45,568 nucleotides of DNA from a virus: positions 1-45,568 of the IMG/VR virus record IMGVR_UViG_3300032307_000462. The stretch is one strand, 5' to 3'. Below, piece after piece: positions 9,115-15,391 of this stretch (position 1 is the first letter of the stretch; each line of letters opens with the position of its first letter). A program made the position numbers and the translations under genes. The notes under the pieces are model-generated. The model worked only from the letters and a program-made list of their open reading frames with translations. It was not told the DNA's origin and searched no databases.

Positions 9115-9409
9115 GGACAATCTGCTGATCGCGATCGGCGTGACGTCGATCGTGTCGATCCTTTGCGCCGCGGCTACCGCCTATCTGATCCAGGCTACGC
9201 TCGACGCGTTCTCGTCGAGCACGGCGATGGTCGGTCTGATCACGGACTCCGGCCTGGTGTTTGACGACAAGAACACGGAGCGCCAGCTGAGCAGCGCGAC
9301 CCTGGCGCTTAAGACAACCAGAGACATAGCCCTGGCTATGGCCGTCGGCTCGTCGTTCGTCGCGATCGGGCTGCTGCTCCGGGCTGCGAAAGCAAACAGT
9401 AAGCTGTAA
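9044..9409 (+). CDS. Membrane protein with two TM segments (121 aa)
   Basis: The proposed start is GTG at 9044, preceded by GGAGG three bases upstream, one of the few Shine-Dalgarno-like sites in the window. It overlaps the holin-like gene by 71 bases in another frame. The product has a 25-residue soluble head, a membrane segment at about residues 27-50 (LLIAIGVTSIVSILCAAATAYLI), a polar loop of about 40 residues and a second membrane segment at about 92-113. A second holin-like or antiholin role is possible from position; the family is not recognised. Confidence 0.6.
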   Translation: MTTFSNISVPKAKPKSAPQGASVEDNLLIAIGVTSIVSILCAAATAYLIQATLDAFSSSTAMVGLITDSGLVFDDKNTERQLSSATLALKTTRDIALAMAVGSSFVAIGLLLRAAKANSKL

Positions 9410-9471
9410 CAGACTCCTACGAATTGGGGTTGCGGGAGCCAGGGCGCCGGGCACGGTGTCCCTACCAACCA

Positions 9472-9717
9472 ATGTATCAGCTAGACGTTAAAGCCGTTAT
9501 TCGCCGCTTCGGTGGACGAATGGAGCTTTGGCGCCGGCTCACCGCCATGAACCACAGCATATCAGTTAAGACGATCGAGAAGTGGACCGAGCGCAGCTCG
9601 ATCCCGTCGTCCCAGCTCCTGGTGCTGATGGCGCTAGCCAAGAAAGAGGGCAAGCCCCTGGTCATAGCTGACTACGTCATTTCCCCCCAAACCGACAATG
9701 AACACCGACCCTCGTAA
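9472..9717 (+). CDS. Small Cro/YdaS-like helix-turn-helix protein (81 aa)
   Basis: I chose ATG 9472 because it follows CCCTACCAACCA, the AC-rich leader seen before many genes here; a longer frame from 9424 adds only 16 Arg/Pro-rich residues. The pattern FGGRMELWRRL followed by ISVKTIEKWTERSSIP and a hydrophobic helix is that of small phage Cro/YdaS-type DNA-binding proteins, in which the ISxKTIxKWxxRxSIP part is the recognition helix and turn. It is the first gene of the early rightward block and overlaps the next gene by 20 bases. It is a likely transcriptional switch for the early genes; the operator is unknown. Confidence 0.7.
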   Translation: MYQLDVKAVIRRFGGRMELWRRLTAMNHSISVKTIEKWTERSSIPSSQLLVLMALAKKEGKPLVIADYVISPQTDNEHRPS

Positions 9718-10117
9718 GAGAACGACGGCTGAGCTGAAGCTCACCTTCGACAACATGCTGCAGACGCTGGACTCCCTCAAGGAGAACATCGCGCTGCACG
9801 AACAGATCCTGGCTGAGCGCTACGCAGCCGACATGGCCATGTCCCTGGCCAACTCCGGCAAGACGTCCGGCGAGCTGACCCAGGAGATCGACGGCGTGAA
9901 GCTGACGTTCACCCTCAAGCCCAAGGTCAAGTGGGACAACCTCAAGCTGCGCGACGTCGCCGGCAGCATGGACCCCGACATGGTCTACCAGATCTTTAAG
10001 ATCGAGTTCTCCGTCCCGGAGCGAACCTTCAAGGCGCTCACGGACAAGAAGCTGATCGAGCAGCTGACCGAGGCCCGGACGGTTACCTACCCGGAACCCA
10101 AGGTCACCTTCGCTTAA
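9698..10117 (+). CDS. Phage protein of unknown function upstream of Sak4 (139 aa)
   Basis: An N-terminal helical half (residues 9-50, probably coiled coil) is followed by a charged globular half with IDGVKLTFTLKPKVKWDNLKLRDVA. Leader CCCCCCAAACCGACA precedes the ATG, typical of this genome. It lies directly before the Sak4-like ATPase gene, with 24 bases between them, in the same direction, so it probably belongs to the same transcript and may support the recombinase. There is no recognised catalytic motif. Confidence 0.65.
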   Translation: MNTDPRKRTTAELKLTFDNMLQTLDSLKENIALHEQILAERYAADMAMSLANSGKTSGELTQEIDGVKLTFTLKPKVKWDNLKLRDVAGSMDPDMVYQIFKIEFSVPERTFKALTDKKLIEQLTEARTVTYPEPKVTFA

Positions 10118-10141
10118 TTCTCCCCCAAACCAAACCGACAT

Positions 10142-11002
10142 ATGATCCGCATTATCAAAGCGGACGACCGACTGAAGGCCGTCCCCAAGATCAACATCGC
10201 CCTGTTCGGCCCGTCCGGCGCCGGCAAGACCACCCAGGCTCGCACCTTGGATCCCAAGACCACGCTGTTCGTGGACCTGGAGGCCGGCACCCTGGCCATC
10301 CAAGATTGGGCCGGCGACGTCCTCGACGTCCGGGCTACCGCCCAGGCCCTGGGCGCCCACCCCTGGGAGATCGCCCGCGCGCTCGCCCTCTACATTGGCG
10401 GCCACGATCCGTCCGATCGCGACGGCGCCTACAGCAAGGCAGCCTATGACCAGGTCCACGCCCTGTTCAGCCCGCACATCAACCTGTCCAAGTATCAGAC
10501 CATCTTCGTGGACTCCATCACCGTGGCCTCCCGCGAGTGCTTCAAGTGGGCCCAGGTGCAGCCGGAAGCCCTGTCCGAAAAGACCGGCAAGCCGGACACC
10601 CGCGGCGCCTACGGCCTTCTTGGCCGGGAGATGATCCGCTGGCTGACCCATCTGCAGCATGCCCCCATGTCCATCATCGTGGTCGGCATCCTCGACCAGG
10701 AGAAGGACGATCTCAACCGCATCACCTGGAGCCCGCAGATCGAGGGCAGCAAGACCGGCCGTGAGCTGCCGGGCATCTTCGACCAGGTGCTCACGATCCA
10801 GAACATGAAGGCCGACGACGGCACCATGTATCGCGCGTTCGTCTGCCAGCAGCAGAACCCCTGGGGTTACCCGGCCAAGGATCGTTCCGGCCGCCTGGAG
10901 ATCCTTGAGGCCCCGGACCTGGGCGCCCTCATCAAGAAGATCCGCGAGGGCAAGCGCCTCGACGTGACCATCACCACCACTCTGCCCACTAAGCAGTCCT
11001 AA
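10142..11002 (+). CDS. Sak4-like RecA-fold ATPase, single-strand annealing recombinase (286 aa)
   Basis: Walker A GPSGAGKTT places the catalytic lysine at residue 29. LFVDLEAGT (residues 42-50) follows it at the spacing typical of the AAA_24/Sak4 group, and TIFVDSITV is the probable Walker B strand. The length of 286 aa fits Sak4 proteins, shortened RecA-core recombinases that promote annealing or strand exchange with a phage SSB. The next gene is a DUF669-like SSB, the usual partner, which supports the call. The leader is AAACCAAACCGACAT with no Shine-Dalgarno. The family is well supported; recombinase activity is inferred. Confidence 0.85.
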   Translation: MIRIIKADDRLKAVPKINIALFGPSGAGKTTQARTLDPKTTLFVDLEAGTLAIQDWAGDVLDVRATAQALGAHPWEIARALALYIGGHDPSDRDGAYSKAAYDQVHALFSPHINLSKYQTIFVDSITVASRECFKWAQVQPEALSEKTGKPDTRGAYGLLGREMIRWLTHLQHAPMSIIVVGILDQEKDDLNRITWSPQIEGSKTGRELPGIFDQVLTIQNMKADDGTMYRAFVCQQQNPWGYPAKDRSGRLEILEAPDLGALIKKIREGKRLDVTITTTLPTKQS

Positions 11003-11022
11003 AAACCAAACCAAAAAACAAC

Positions 11023-11682
11023 ATGTTCGACCAAACCTCCGGAGCCTCCGGCTCCTCCAACCAGAACCAGCTCATCCCTCACGGGACGCTCGCCTTCGCC
11101 GTGATCAAGGTGACCGGCGTCAAGAAGTCCAAGCGCACGGGCGGCGAATACGCCAACCTGGAGCTCACGATCACCGAGGGTGAATACCAGCGCCGCAAGG
11201 TCTGGACCGTGATCATGAACCCCCAGGACCCGGCCAACGTGGACGACGTCAAGCGCGCCGAGGGCAAGCCCGACGGCGCCAAGATGGGCCTCGTCGCGCT
11301 GACCCGGATCTTCGAGGCCGCCGGCGTCTTTACCAACGACCCGCGCAGCTACCAGAAGTTCAACGGCGCCACGTTCGTCGAGATCCTCCAGCACATCGAG
11401 GGCCTCACCGCCGGCATCAAGGTCAAGGTCGCCAAGGGTGGCGACGGCTACGACGACAAGAACGAGGTCGCTGAGTTCCTGTCCCCGGCGCCGGCCTCCG
11501 GCTCCACCGTGAATTGGAACAAGCTCGTCGGCGGCGCGCCCGTCCAGGAGGTCCGCAAGACCGCCTTCACCGCGCCGGCTGCGCAGCCTCCGGTCCAGCA
11601 GCCCACGGCTAAGCCGGCCTCCGGCGCGACGCCGCCCTGGCTGAAGAAGAACAACGAGGGCAGCACCAACAACCCGTTCTGA
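11023..11682 (+). CDS. DUF669-like single-stranded DNA-binding protein (219 aa)
   Basis: Residues 15-150 look like an OB-type fold of the phage DUF669 kind: an ATIKV-like strand AFAVIKVTGVKKSKRTGGEY, then LELTITEGEYQRRKVWTVI, then a helix with GLVALTRIFEAAGV and a final ITAGIKVKVAK strand. The C-terminus is a low-complexity Pro/Ala/Gln tail ending in a short polar tip, as in many SSBs although less acidic. It follows the Sak4 gene by 20 bases. The leader AACCAAACCAAAAAACAAC is purine/C-rich without Shine-Dalgarno. Its likely role is to coat single-stranded DNA and load the recombinase. Confidence 0.75.
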   Translation: MFDQTSGASGSSNQNQLIPHGTLAFAVIKVTGVKKSKRTGGEYANLELTITEGEYQRRKVWTVIMNPQDPANVDDVKRAEGKPDGAKMGLVALTRIFEAAGVFTNDPRSYQKFNGATFVEILQHIEGLTAGIKVKVAKGGDGYDDKNEVAEFLSPAPASGSTVNWNKLVGGAPVQEVRKTAFTAPAAQPPVQQPTAKPASGATPPWLKKNNEGSTNNPF

Positions 11683-11690
11683 TCCCAAGG

Positions 11691-11743
11691 CCGGCCGGCG
11701 ATCTTGACTGACTCCGAAAGAGGGTCAAAGCTTCGCCGGTCGG
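11691..11743 (+). terminator. Long stacked hairpin after the SSB gene (terminator or attenuator)
   Basis: Bases 11691-11701 pair with 11733-11743 over 11 bp including one G-U. Inside are TTGAC/GTCAA (11704-11708 with 11724-11728) and CTC/GAG around a CGAAA loop. A short T-rich stretch (TTCGATCTTT) follows. It could partially terminate transcription between the SSB and the helicase. Confidence 0.5.
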
Positions 11744-11758
11744 TTCGATCTTTGAGAA

Positions 11759-11859
11759 GGGGCGAGAGGATAGCTGCTTAACGTGGCGTCGGTTCCATTC
11801 CGGCAGTAACCTCGTAGCGGTGATGTATCCTTGGTTGGCATACCTCTCACCGCCGCCCC
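11759..11859 (+). ncRNA. Possible structured 5' leader of the helicase gene
   Basis: GGGGCGAGAGG (11759-11769) can pair with CCTCT (11843-11847) and CGCCCC (11854-11859), leaving a 6-base bulge and closing a region of about 75 bases that contains no open frame. The region ends next to the AC-rich start leader of the helicase. No riboswitch or tRNA motif is recognised. It may only be a long untranslated leader. Confidence 0.3.
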
Positions 11860-11874
11860 CCACCTCCAACCGAC

Positions 11875-13536
11875 ATGCAACTCAGACCCCGCCAGCGCGA
11901 CTTCGTTAAGCGCTGCATCGACGCCCTGGACAAGGACGGCAACACGCTAGGCGTGGCGCCGACCGGGGCCGGCAAGACCGTCATGCTCAGCGCCGTAGCG
12001 CGCGAGGTCGGCGGCCGAACCCTTGTGCTCCAGCATCGCGACGAGCTGGTCGCCCAGAACAGGGCTACGTTCAAGGCCGTCGCGCCTGGGATCTCGACGG
12101 ATCTATACACCGCGGACCGCAAGCGCTGGTCCGACGGCGTCACCTTCGGCATGGTCCAGACCCTTAGCCGGCCGGACAACCTGGCTTCCGTCCCTCACCT
12201 GGATCTCCTGGTCATAGACGAGGCCCACCATGTGGCAGCCAACAGCTACAAGTCCGTGATCCAGGCTGCCCGGAACATCAACCCGGCGCTCAAGGTGTTC
12301 GGCGTCACGGCCACCCCGCAGCGCGGCGACAAGCGCGGCCTGTCCGAGACGTTCAGCAACGTCGCCGACATAATCTCCCTGTCCGAGCTGATCAGTTCCG
12401 GCTTCCTGGTGAAGCCCCGGTTCTTCGTGATCGACTGCAACATCCGCGAGGACCTGGCCAAGGTCAAGGTGACCACCAATGACTTCGACATGAACGAGGT
12501 CGCGGAGATCATGGACAAACAGGTCGTCACCGATCGCGTCCTGGAGGAGTGGAGGACCCGCGCCGGCGACCGCAAGACCGTCATGTTCTGCTCCACCGTG
12601 GCCCACGCCGGCCACGTCTCCGAATACTTCAAGCTCGCCGGCTTCAAGGCCGACATGATCCACGGCGACATGCCGGACGGCGAACGGCGCCGGGTGCTGC
12701 GCGCCTTCGACAAGGGCGAGCTCCAGGTCCTGGTCAACGTCGCCGTGCTGACCGAGGGCTGGGATTGCCAGGACGTCAGCTGCGTCGTCCTGCTCCGGCC
12801 GTGCAGCTACAAGAGCACGATGATCCAGATGATCGGCCGAGGGCTGCGCAAGGTGGACCCGGACCGTTACCCTGGCGTGATCAAGAGCGACTGCATCGTC
12901 CTGGACTTCGGCTATTCCATCCTGGCGCACGGCTCGATCGACACGGACGTCTGCCTTAGGCCGGAGCCCGGCCACAAGAAATGCCCGGAGTGTAAGACCA
13001 AGCTGCCGGCCGGCGCCCTGGAGTGTCCGGTCTGCGGATACGAATACCCCCTAGCCGGCGACCCGGACGAGGATGAGGACGAACCGGACGTCGAGGTGGA
13101 CAAGGCCAGCCGCGCGCCTCTGTCCAGCTTCGTCATGACCGAGGTCCACCTCATGGACATGTCCCCCTACCGGTGGCAGGATCTGTTCGACGGCGTCGTC
13201 GTCATGGCCAACGGGCTCACCGCCTGGGCATGCCTGGTCAACATGAACGACAAGTGGTTCGTCGTCGGCCGGGCCGACGGCTCCAACGCCAAGCTGATCT
13301 ACGCGACCGACGACAAGGTCACCGCCCTGGCTTCCGCGGACGACTTCCTGCGCCAGGCCGGCGACAAGGACGCGTCCCGCAAGACCAAGCGCTGGCTGTC
13401 CGAGCCGGCGACCGACAAGCAGCTGCAGCTCCTGGATCTGACCGGCATGCAATTCGGCATGACCAAGTATCTGGCCTCATGCCTCATCACCTGGAAATTT
13501 AACGAGCGCGACATAAAGCGCATCCTTCTCCGCTAA
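11875..13536 (+). CDS. RadD-like SF2 DNA helicase with C4 zinc motif (553 aa)
   Basis: Superfamily 2 motifs are present: PTGAGKT with Lys34, DEAH at 115-118, TATP, and QMIGRGLRK as motif VI. After the helicase core comes a four-cysteine zinc motif, Cys370-x2-Cys373-x10-Cys384-x2-Cys387, then an acidic linker and a C-terminal domain of about 130 residues. This order, including the zinc motif, is that of RadD (YejH), which acts on branched recombination intermediates. It stands between the SSB and a Cas4-like nuclease, so it probably processes recombination or replication forks. The ATG at 11875 follows CACCTCCAACCGAC. ATPase function is strongly supported; the exact substrate is inferred. Confidence 0.88.
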   Translation: MQLRPRQRDFVKRCIDALDKDGNTLGVAPTGAGKTVMLSAVAREVGGRTLVLQHRDELVAQNRATFKAVAPGISTDLYTADRKRWSDGVTFGMVQTLSRPDNLASVPHLDLLVIDEAHHVAANSYKSVIQAARNINPALKVFGVTATPQRGDKRGLSETFSNVADIISLSELISSGFLVKPRFFVIDCNIREDLAKVKVTTNDFDMNEVAEIMDKQVVTDRVLEEWRTRAGDRKTVMFCSTVAHAGHVSEYFKLAGFKADMIHGDMPDGERRRVLRAFDKGELQVLVNVAVLTEGWDCQDVSCVVLLRPCSYKSTMIQMIGRGLRKVDPDRYPGVIKSDCIVLDFGYSILAHGSIDTDVCLRPEPGHKKCPECKTKLPAGALECPVCGYEYPLAGDPDEDEDEPDVEVDKASRAPLSSFVMTEVHLMDMSPYRWQDLFDGVVVMANGLTAWACLVNMNDKWFVVGRADGSNAKLIYATDDKVTALASADDFLRQAGDKDASRKTKRWLSEPATDKQLQLLDLTGMQFGMTKYLASCLITWKFNERDIKRILLR

Positions 13537-13537
13537 C

Positions 13538-14323
13538 ATGTTCAACGACCAACCACCCGACCCGGCAGCTCTTGCCGTCATGGCAGCCCTGGACCAGGCC
13601 ATGCTAACCAAACGATCCCAGCAGACCAGGCGTCCCTACCTGGGCGCCTCCATGTGGGGCGATCCCTGCGAGCGCAAGCTGGGCTACATCTTCCACAATA
13701 CCGCGATCGACGAGGGCCGCGGCTTCAAGCCGGAGGTCCTGCGGATCTTCGACATGGGCCACGACGGCGAGGACCGGACCGCGGAATACCTACGCCTGGC
13801 CGGCTTCGATCTGATCACCCACAAGGAGGACGGCAGCCAATTCGGTTTCAGCGCAGCTGAGGGCAAGCTCAAGGGCCACATCGACGGCGTGATCGTGGGC
13901 GGCCCGGAGATCCCTGGCCTGGTCTACCCGGTGCTCTGGGAGAACAAGGAGCTTAACGATAAGAGCTGGACGGACACCGCGCGCAACGGCGTCAAGAAAT
14001 CCAAGCCGGTCTACTTCGCCCAGACCCAGACCTACATGGCCTACATGGAGCTGCCTAACGGCACCCTGTTCACGACCAAGAACCGTAACACCGGCGCCGT
14101 CTACGCGGAGATCCTGCCGTTCGACCCCCTGGTCGCGCAGCAGCTAAGCGACAAGGCCGTCCGGATCGTGCAGACCCAGGCGCCGGACGAGCTAGCCAGG
14201 TGCACCAGCGACCCGGCCGACTTCCGCTGCAAGTTCTGCGACTACCAGAAAACCTGCTGGGCTACCCCGGCCACCCCTTCCCCAACCACCAACCCGATAC
14301 CATCATGGCTAAGAAAAAAGTAA
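13538..14323 (+). CDS. Cas4/AddB-like PD-(D/E)XK exonuclease with four cysteines (261 aa)
   Basis: The PD-(D/E)XK site is visible as GHIDGVI (Asp116) and WENKE (Glu135, Lys137), with a following Gln-containing helix FAQTQTYMAYM, which is the RecB-type motif. Cys44 near the N-terminus and Cys231, Cys234 and Cys240 at the C-terminus have the arrangement that binds a [4Fe-4S] cluster in Cas4 and AddB. It starts one base after the helicase stop, so the two are co-expressed. The likely role is resection of DNA ends to single strands for the Sak4/SSB pair. The cluster is predicted from the cysteines only. Confidence 0.82.
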   Translation: MFNDQPPDPAALAVMAALDQAMLTKRSQQTRRPYLGASMWGDPCERKLGYIFHNTAIDEGRGFKPEVLRIFDMGHDGEDRTAEYLRLAGFDLITHKEDGSQFGFSAAEGKLKGHIDGVIVGGPEIPGLVYPVLWENKELNDKSWTDTARNGVKKSKPVYFAQTQTYMAYMELPNGTLFTTKNRNTGAVYAEILPFDPLVAQQLSDKAVRIVQTQAPDELARCTSDPADFRCKFCDYQKTCWATPATPSPTTNPIPSWLRKK

Positions 14324-14607
14324 AACCCGTCGATCCGGACGTCGCGCATGGCAAAGCTATGCGCCTCCTGGTCGATGACTTCGCGGACAACCTGGGCGAC
14401 GGCGAGATGCTCGTCGCCGACGGCTTCGACGCCGCGATCCTGGGCATCACCGAGGCTTGCGAGCCGGTCGTCGTCTACGATTGGGACAAGTGCGTCGAGA
14501 TCCTGCGTAAGGACATGTCCGAGGAGGACGCGATCGAGCACATGTCCTTCAACGTTACCGGCGCCTACGTCGGCCCGCGCACCCCGCTGTTCATCCGGCT
14601 GCTATAA
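14305..14607 (+). CDS. Conserved small phage protein, unknown function (100 aa)
   Basis: The true start is ATG 14305, inside the end of the nuclease gene, preceded by CCAACCACCAACCCGATACC. The pattern DGFDAAILGITEACEPVVVYDWDKCVEIL followed by MSEEDAIEHMSFNVTGAYVGPRTPLFI is one I recognise as common in phage early regions and always of unknown function. It is acidic overall with a basic N-terminal tail (KKKVK). It may be a DNA mimic or regulator, but nothing seen decides this. Confidence 0.7.
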   Translation: MAKKKVKPVDPDVAHGKAMRLLVDDFADNLGDGEMLVADGFDAAILGITEACEPVVVYDWDKCVEILRKDMSEEDAIEHMSFNVTGAYVGPRTPLFIRLL

Positions 14608-15020
14608 TGGACGCTGATTATACCAACCCTAATCCCGGTCGTAACGAGCGCGACCGGGCCTGGATCCGGGAGCTGATCGACAAGCTTGTGGATCTTGAAG
14701 CCGACAACCGGGCCAACGCGGCCAGGATCAAAACCCTGTCGGCCGAGAATACGCAGCTGCGTAACAACGTCCTGGACGATCCTAATCTGCGCAAGGCCTT
14801 CCTGGAGGCAGCGCACAAGGATCACCAGGACCTGGTCGATCGACATGCCAGGTCCGTCGAGCAATACAACAGCATCATCGACCAGCACCTTGCCATAAAC
14901 GGCGATCTCAAGGCCGAGGTCGAGAGGCTGACCAAAAAGCTGGCGATCGCCGACGCCGAGGTGTTCATCCTTAGGTCTGATCTCAAATCCAAGGGAGCTC
15001 AAGGGAGTCCACAGGAATGA
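14607..15020 (+). CDS. Coiled-coil protein, unknown function (137 aa)
   Basis: The ATG overlaps the previous TAA (TAATG), indicating translational coupling. Almost the whole protein is predicted helical: RELIDKLVDLEADNRANAARIKTLSAENTQLRN and a second heptad-like stretch DLKAEVERLTKKLAIADAEVFIL. It probably forms a dimeric or oligomeric coiled coil. There is no catalytic or DNA-binding motif. Its place between early genes suggests a role in DNA metabolism or host takeover. Confidence 0.6.
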   Translation: MDADYTNPNPGRNERDRAWIRELIDKLVDLEADNRANAARIKTLSAENTQLRNNVLDDPNLRKAFLEAAHKDHQDLVDRHARSVEQYNSIIDQHLAINGDLKAEVERLTKKLAIADAEVFILRSDLKSKGAQGSPQE

Positions 15021-15391
15021 AGATCAAGTTCAAGGGAGTCCATATGGCATACTACCGGATGGAGCGCCTCAAGATCATGCGCCCTCTGATCCACCGGGCA
15101 AACGACGGGAAGCGCACGATCCCCCAGGCAGCTAAGTGGCTGGGCTGGTCCACCTCGTGCCTCCGGAATTGGATCAAGATCCTGGGCGTCGGCTGGAAGG
15201 CCAGGTATAAGCGCAACGGCTACGCGCTGGACAAGAGCCGGTGGCTTGAGCACATCAAGAAGGCTCAAGCGGCCGGCAAGAGCCAGAGCCAGATGGCAGC
15301 CGAGCTCAACGTCGGCGTCTGGAACATCTCCAGGTTCATCAAAGACAACGAGCTCCGGATCCCCAGCCGCAGAAACAAACTGATCCCATGA
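15017..15391 (+). CDS. Protein with two helix-turn-helix segments (124 aa)
   Basis: Two HTH-like stretches are visible, IPQAAKWLGWSTSCLRNWIKILG (about residues 37-59) and KSQSQMAAELNVGVWNISRFIKD (about 89-112), in a strongly basic protein. It probably binds DNA, as a regulator or origin-binding protein next to the primase-helicase. ATG 15017 overlaps the previous stop. A second ATG at 15044 (MAYYRMERLK) has GGGAG five bases upstream, and both starts lie among three copies of CAAGGGAG (14990, 15000, 15031), so the shorter 115-residue form is a real alternative. Confidence 0.7.
   Translation: MKIKFKGVHMAYYRMERLKIMRPLIHRANDGKRTIPQAAKWLGWSTSCLRNWIKILGVGWKARYKRNGYALDKSRWLEHIKKAQAAGKSQSQMAAELNVGVWNISRFIKDNELRIPSRRNKLIP

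Noticed and set aside
9677-11014. Minus-strand frame of 445 codons across the HTH, unknown and Sak4 genes
   Set aside because: It lies opposite well-supported plus-strand genes and has shadow-like composition.
11683-11874. tRNA or tmRNA gene in the helicase leader
   Set aside because: A GGTTCGAT-like piece exists but no matching acceptor, D or anticodon stems.
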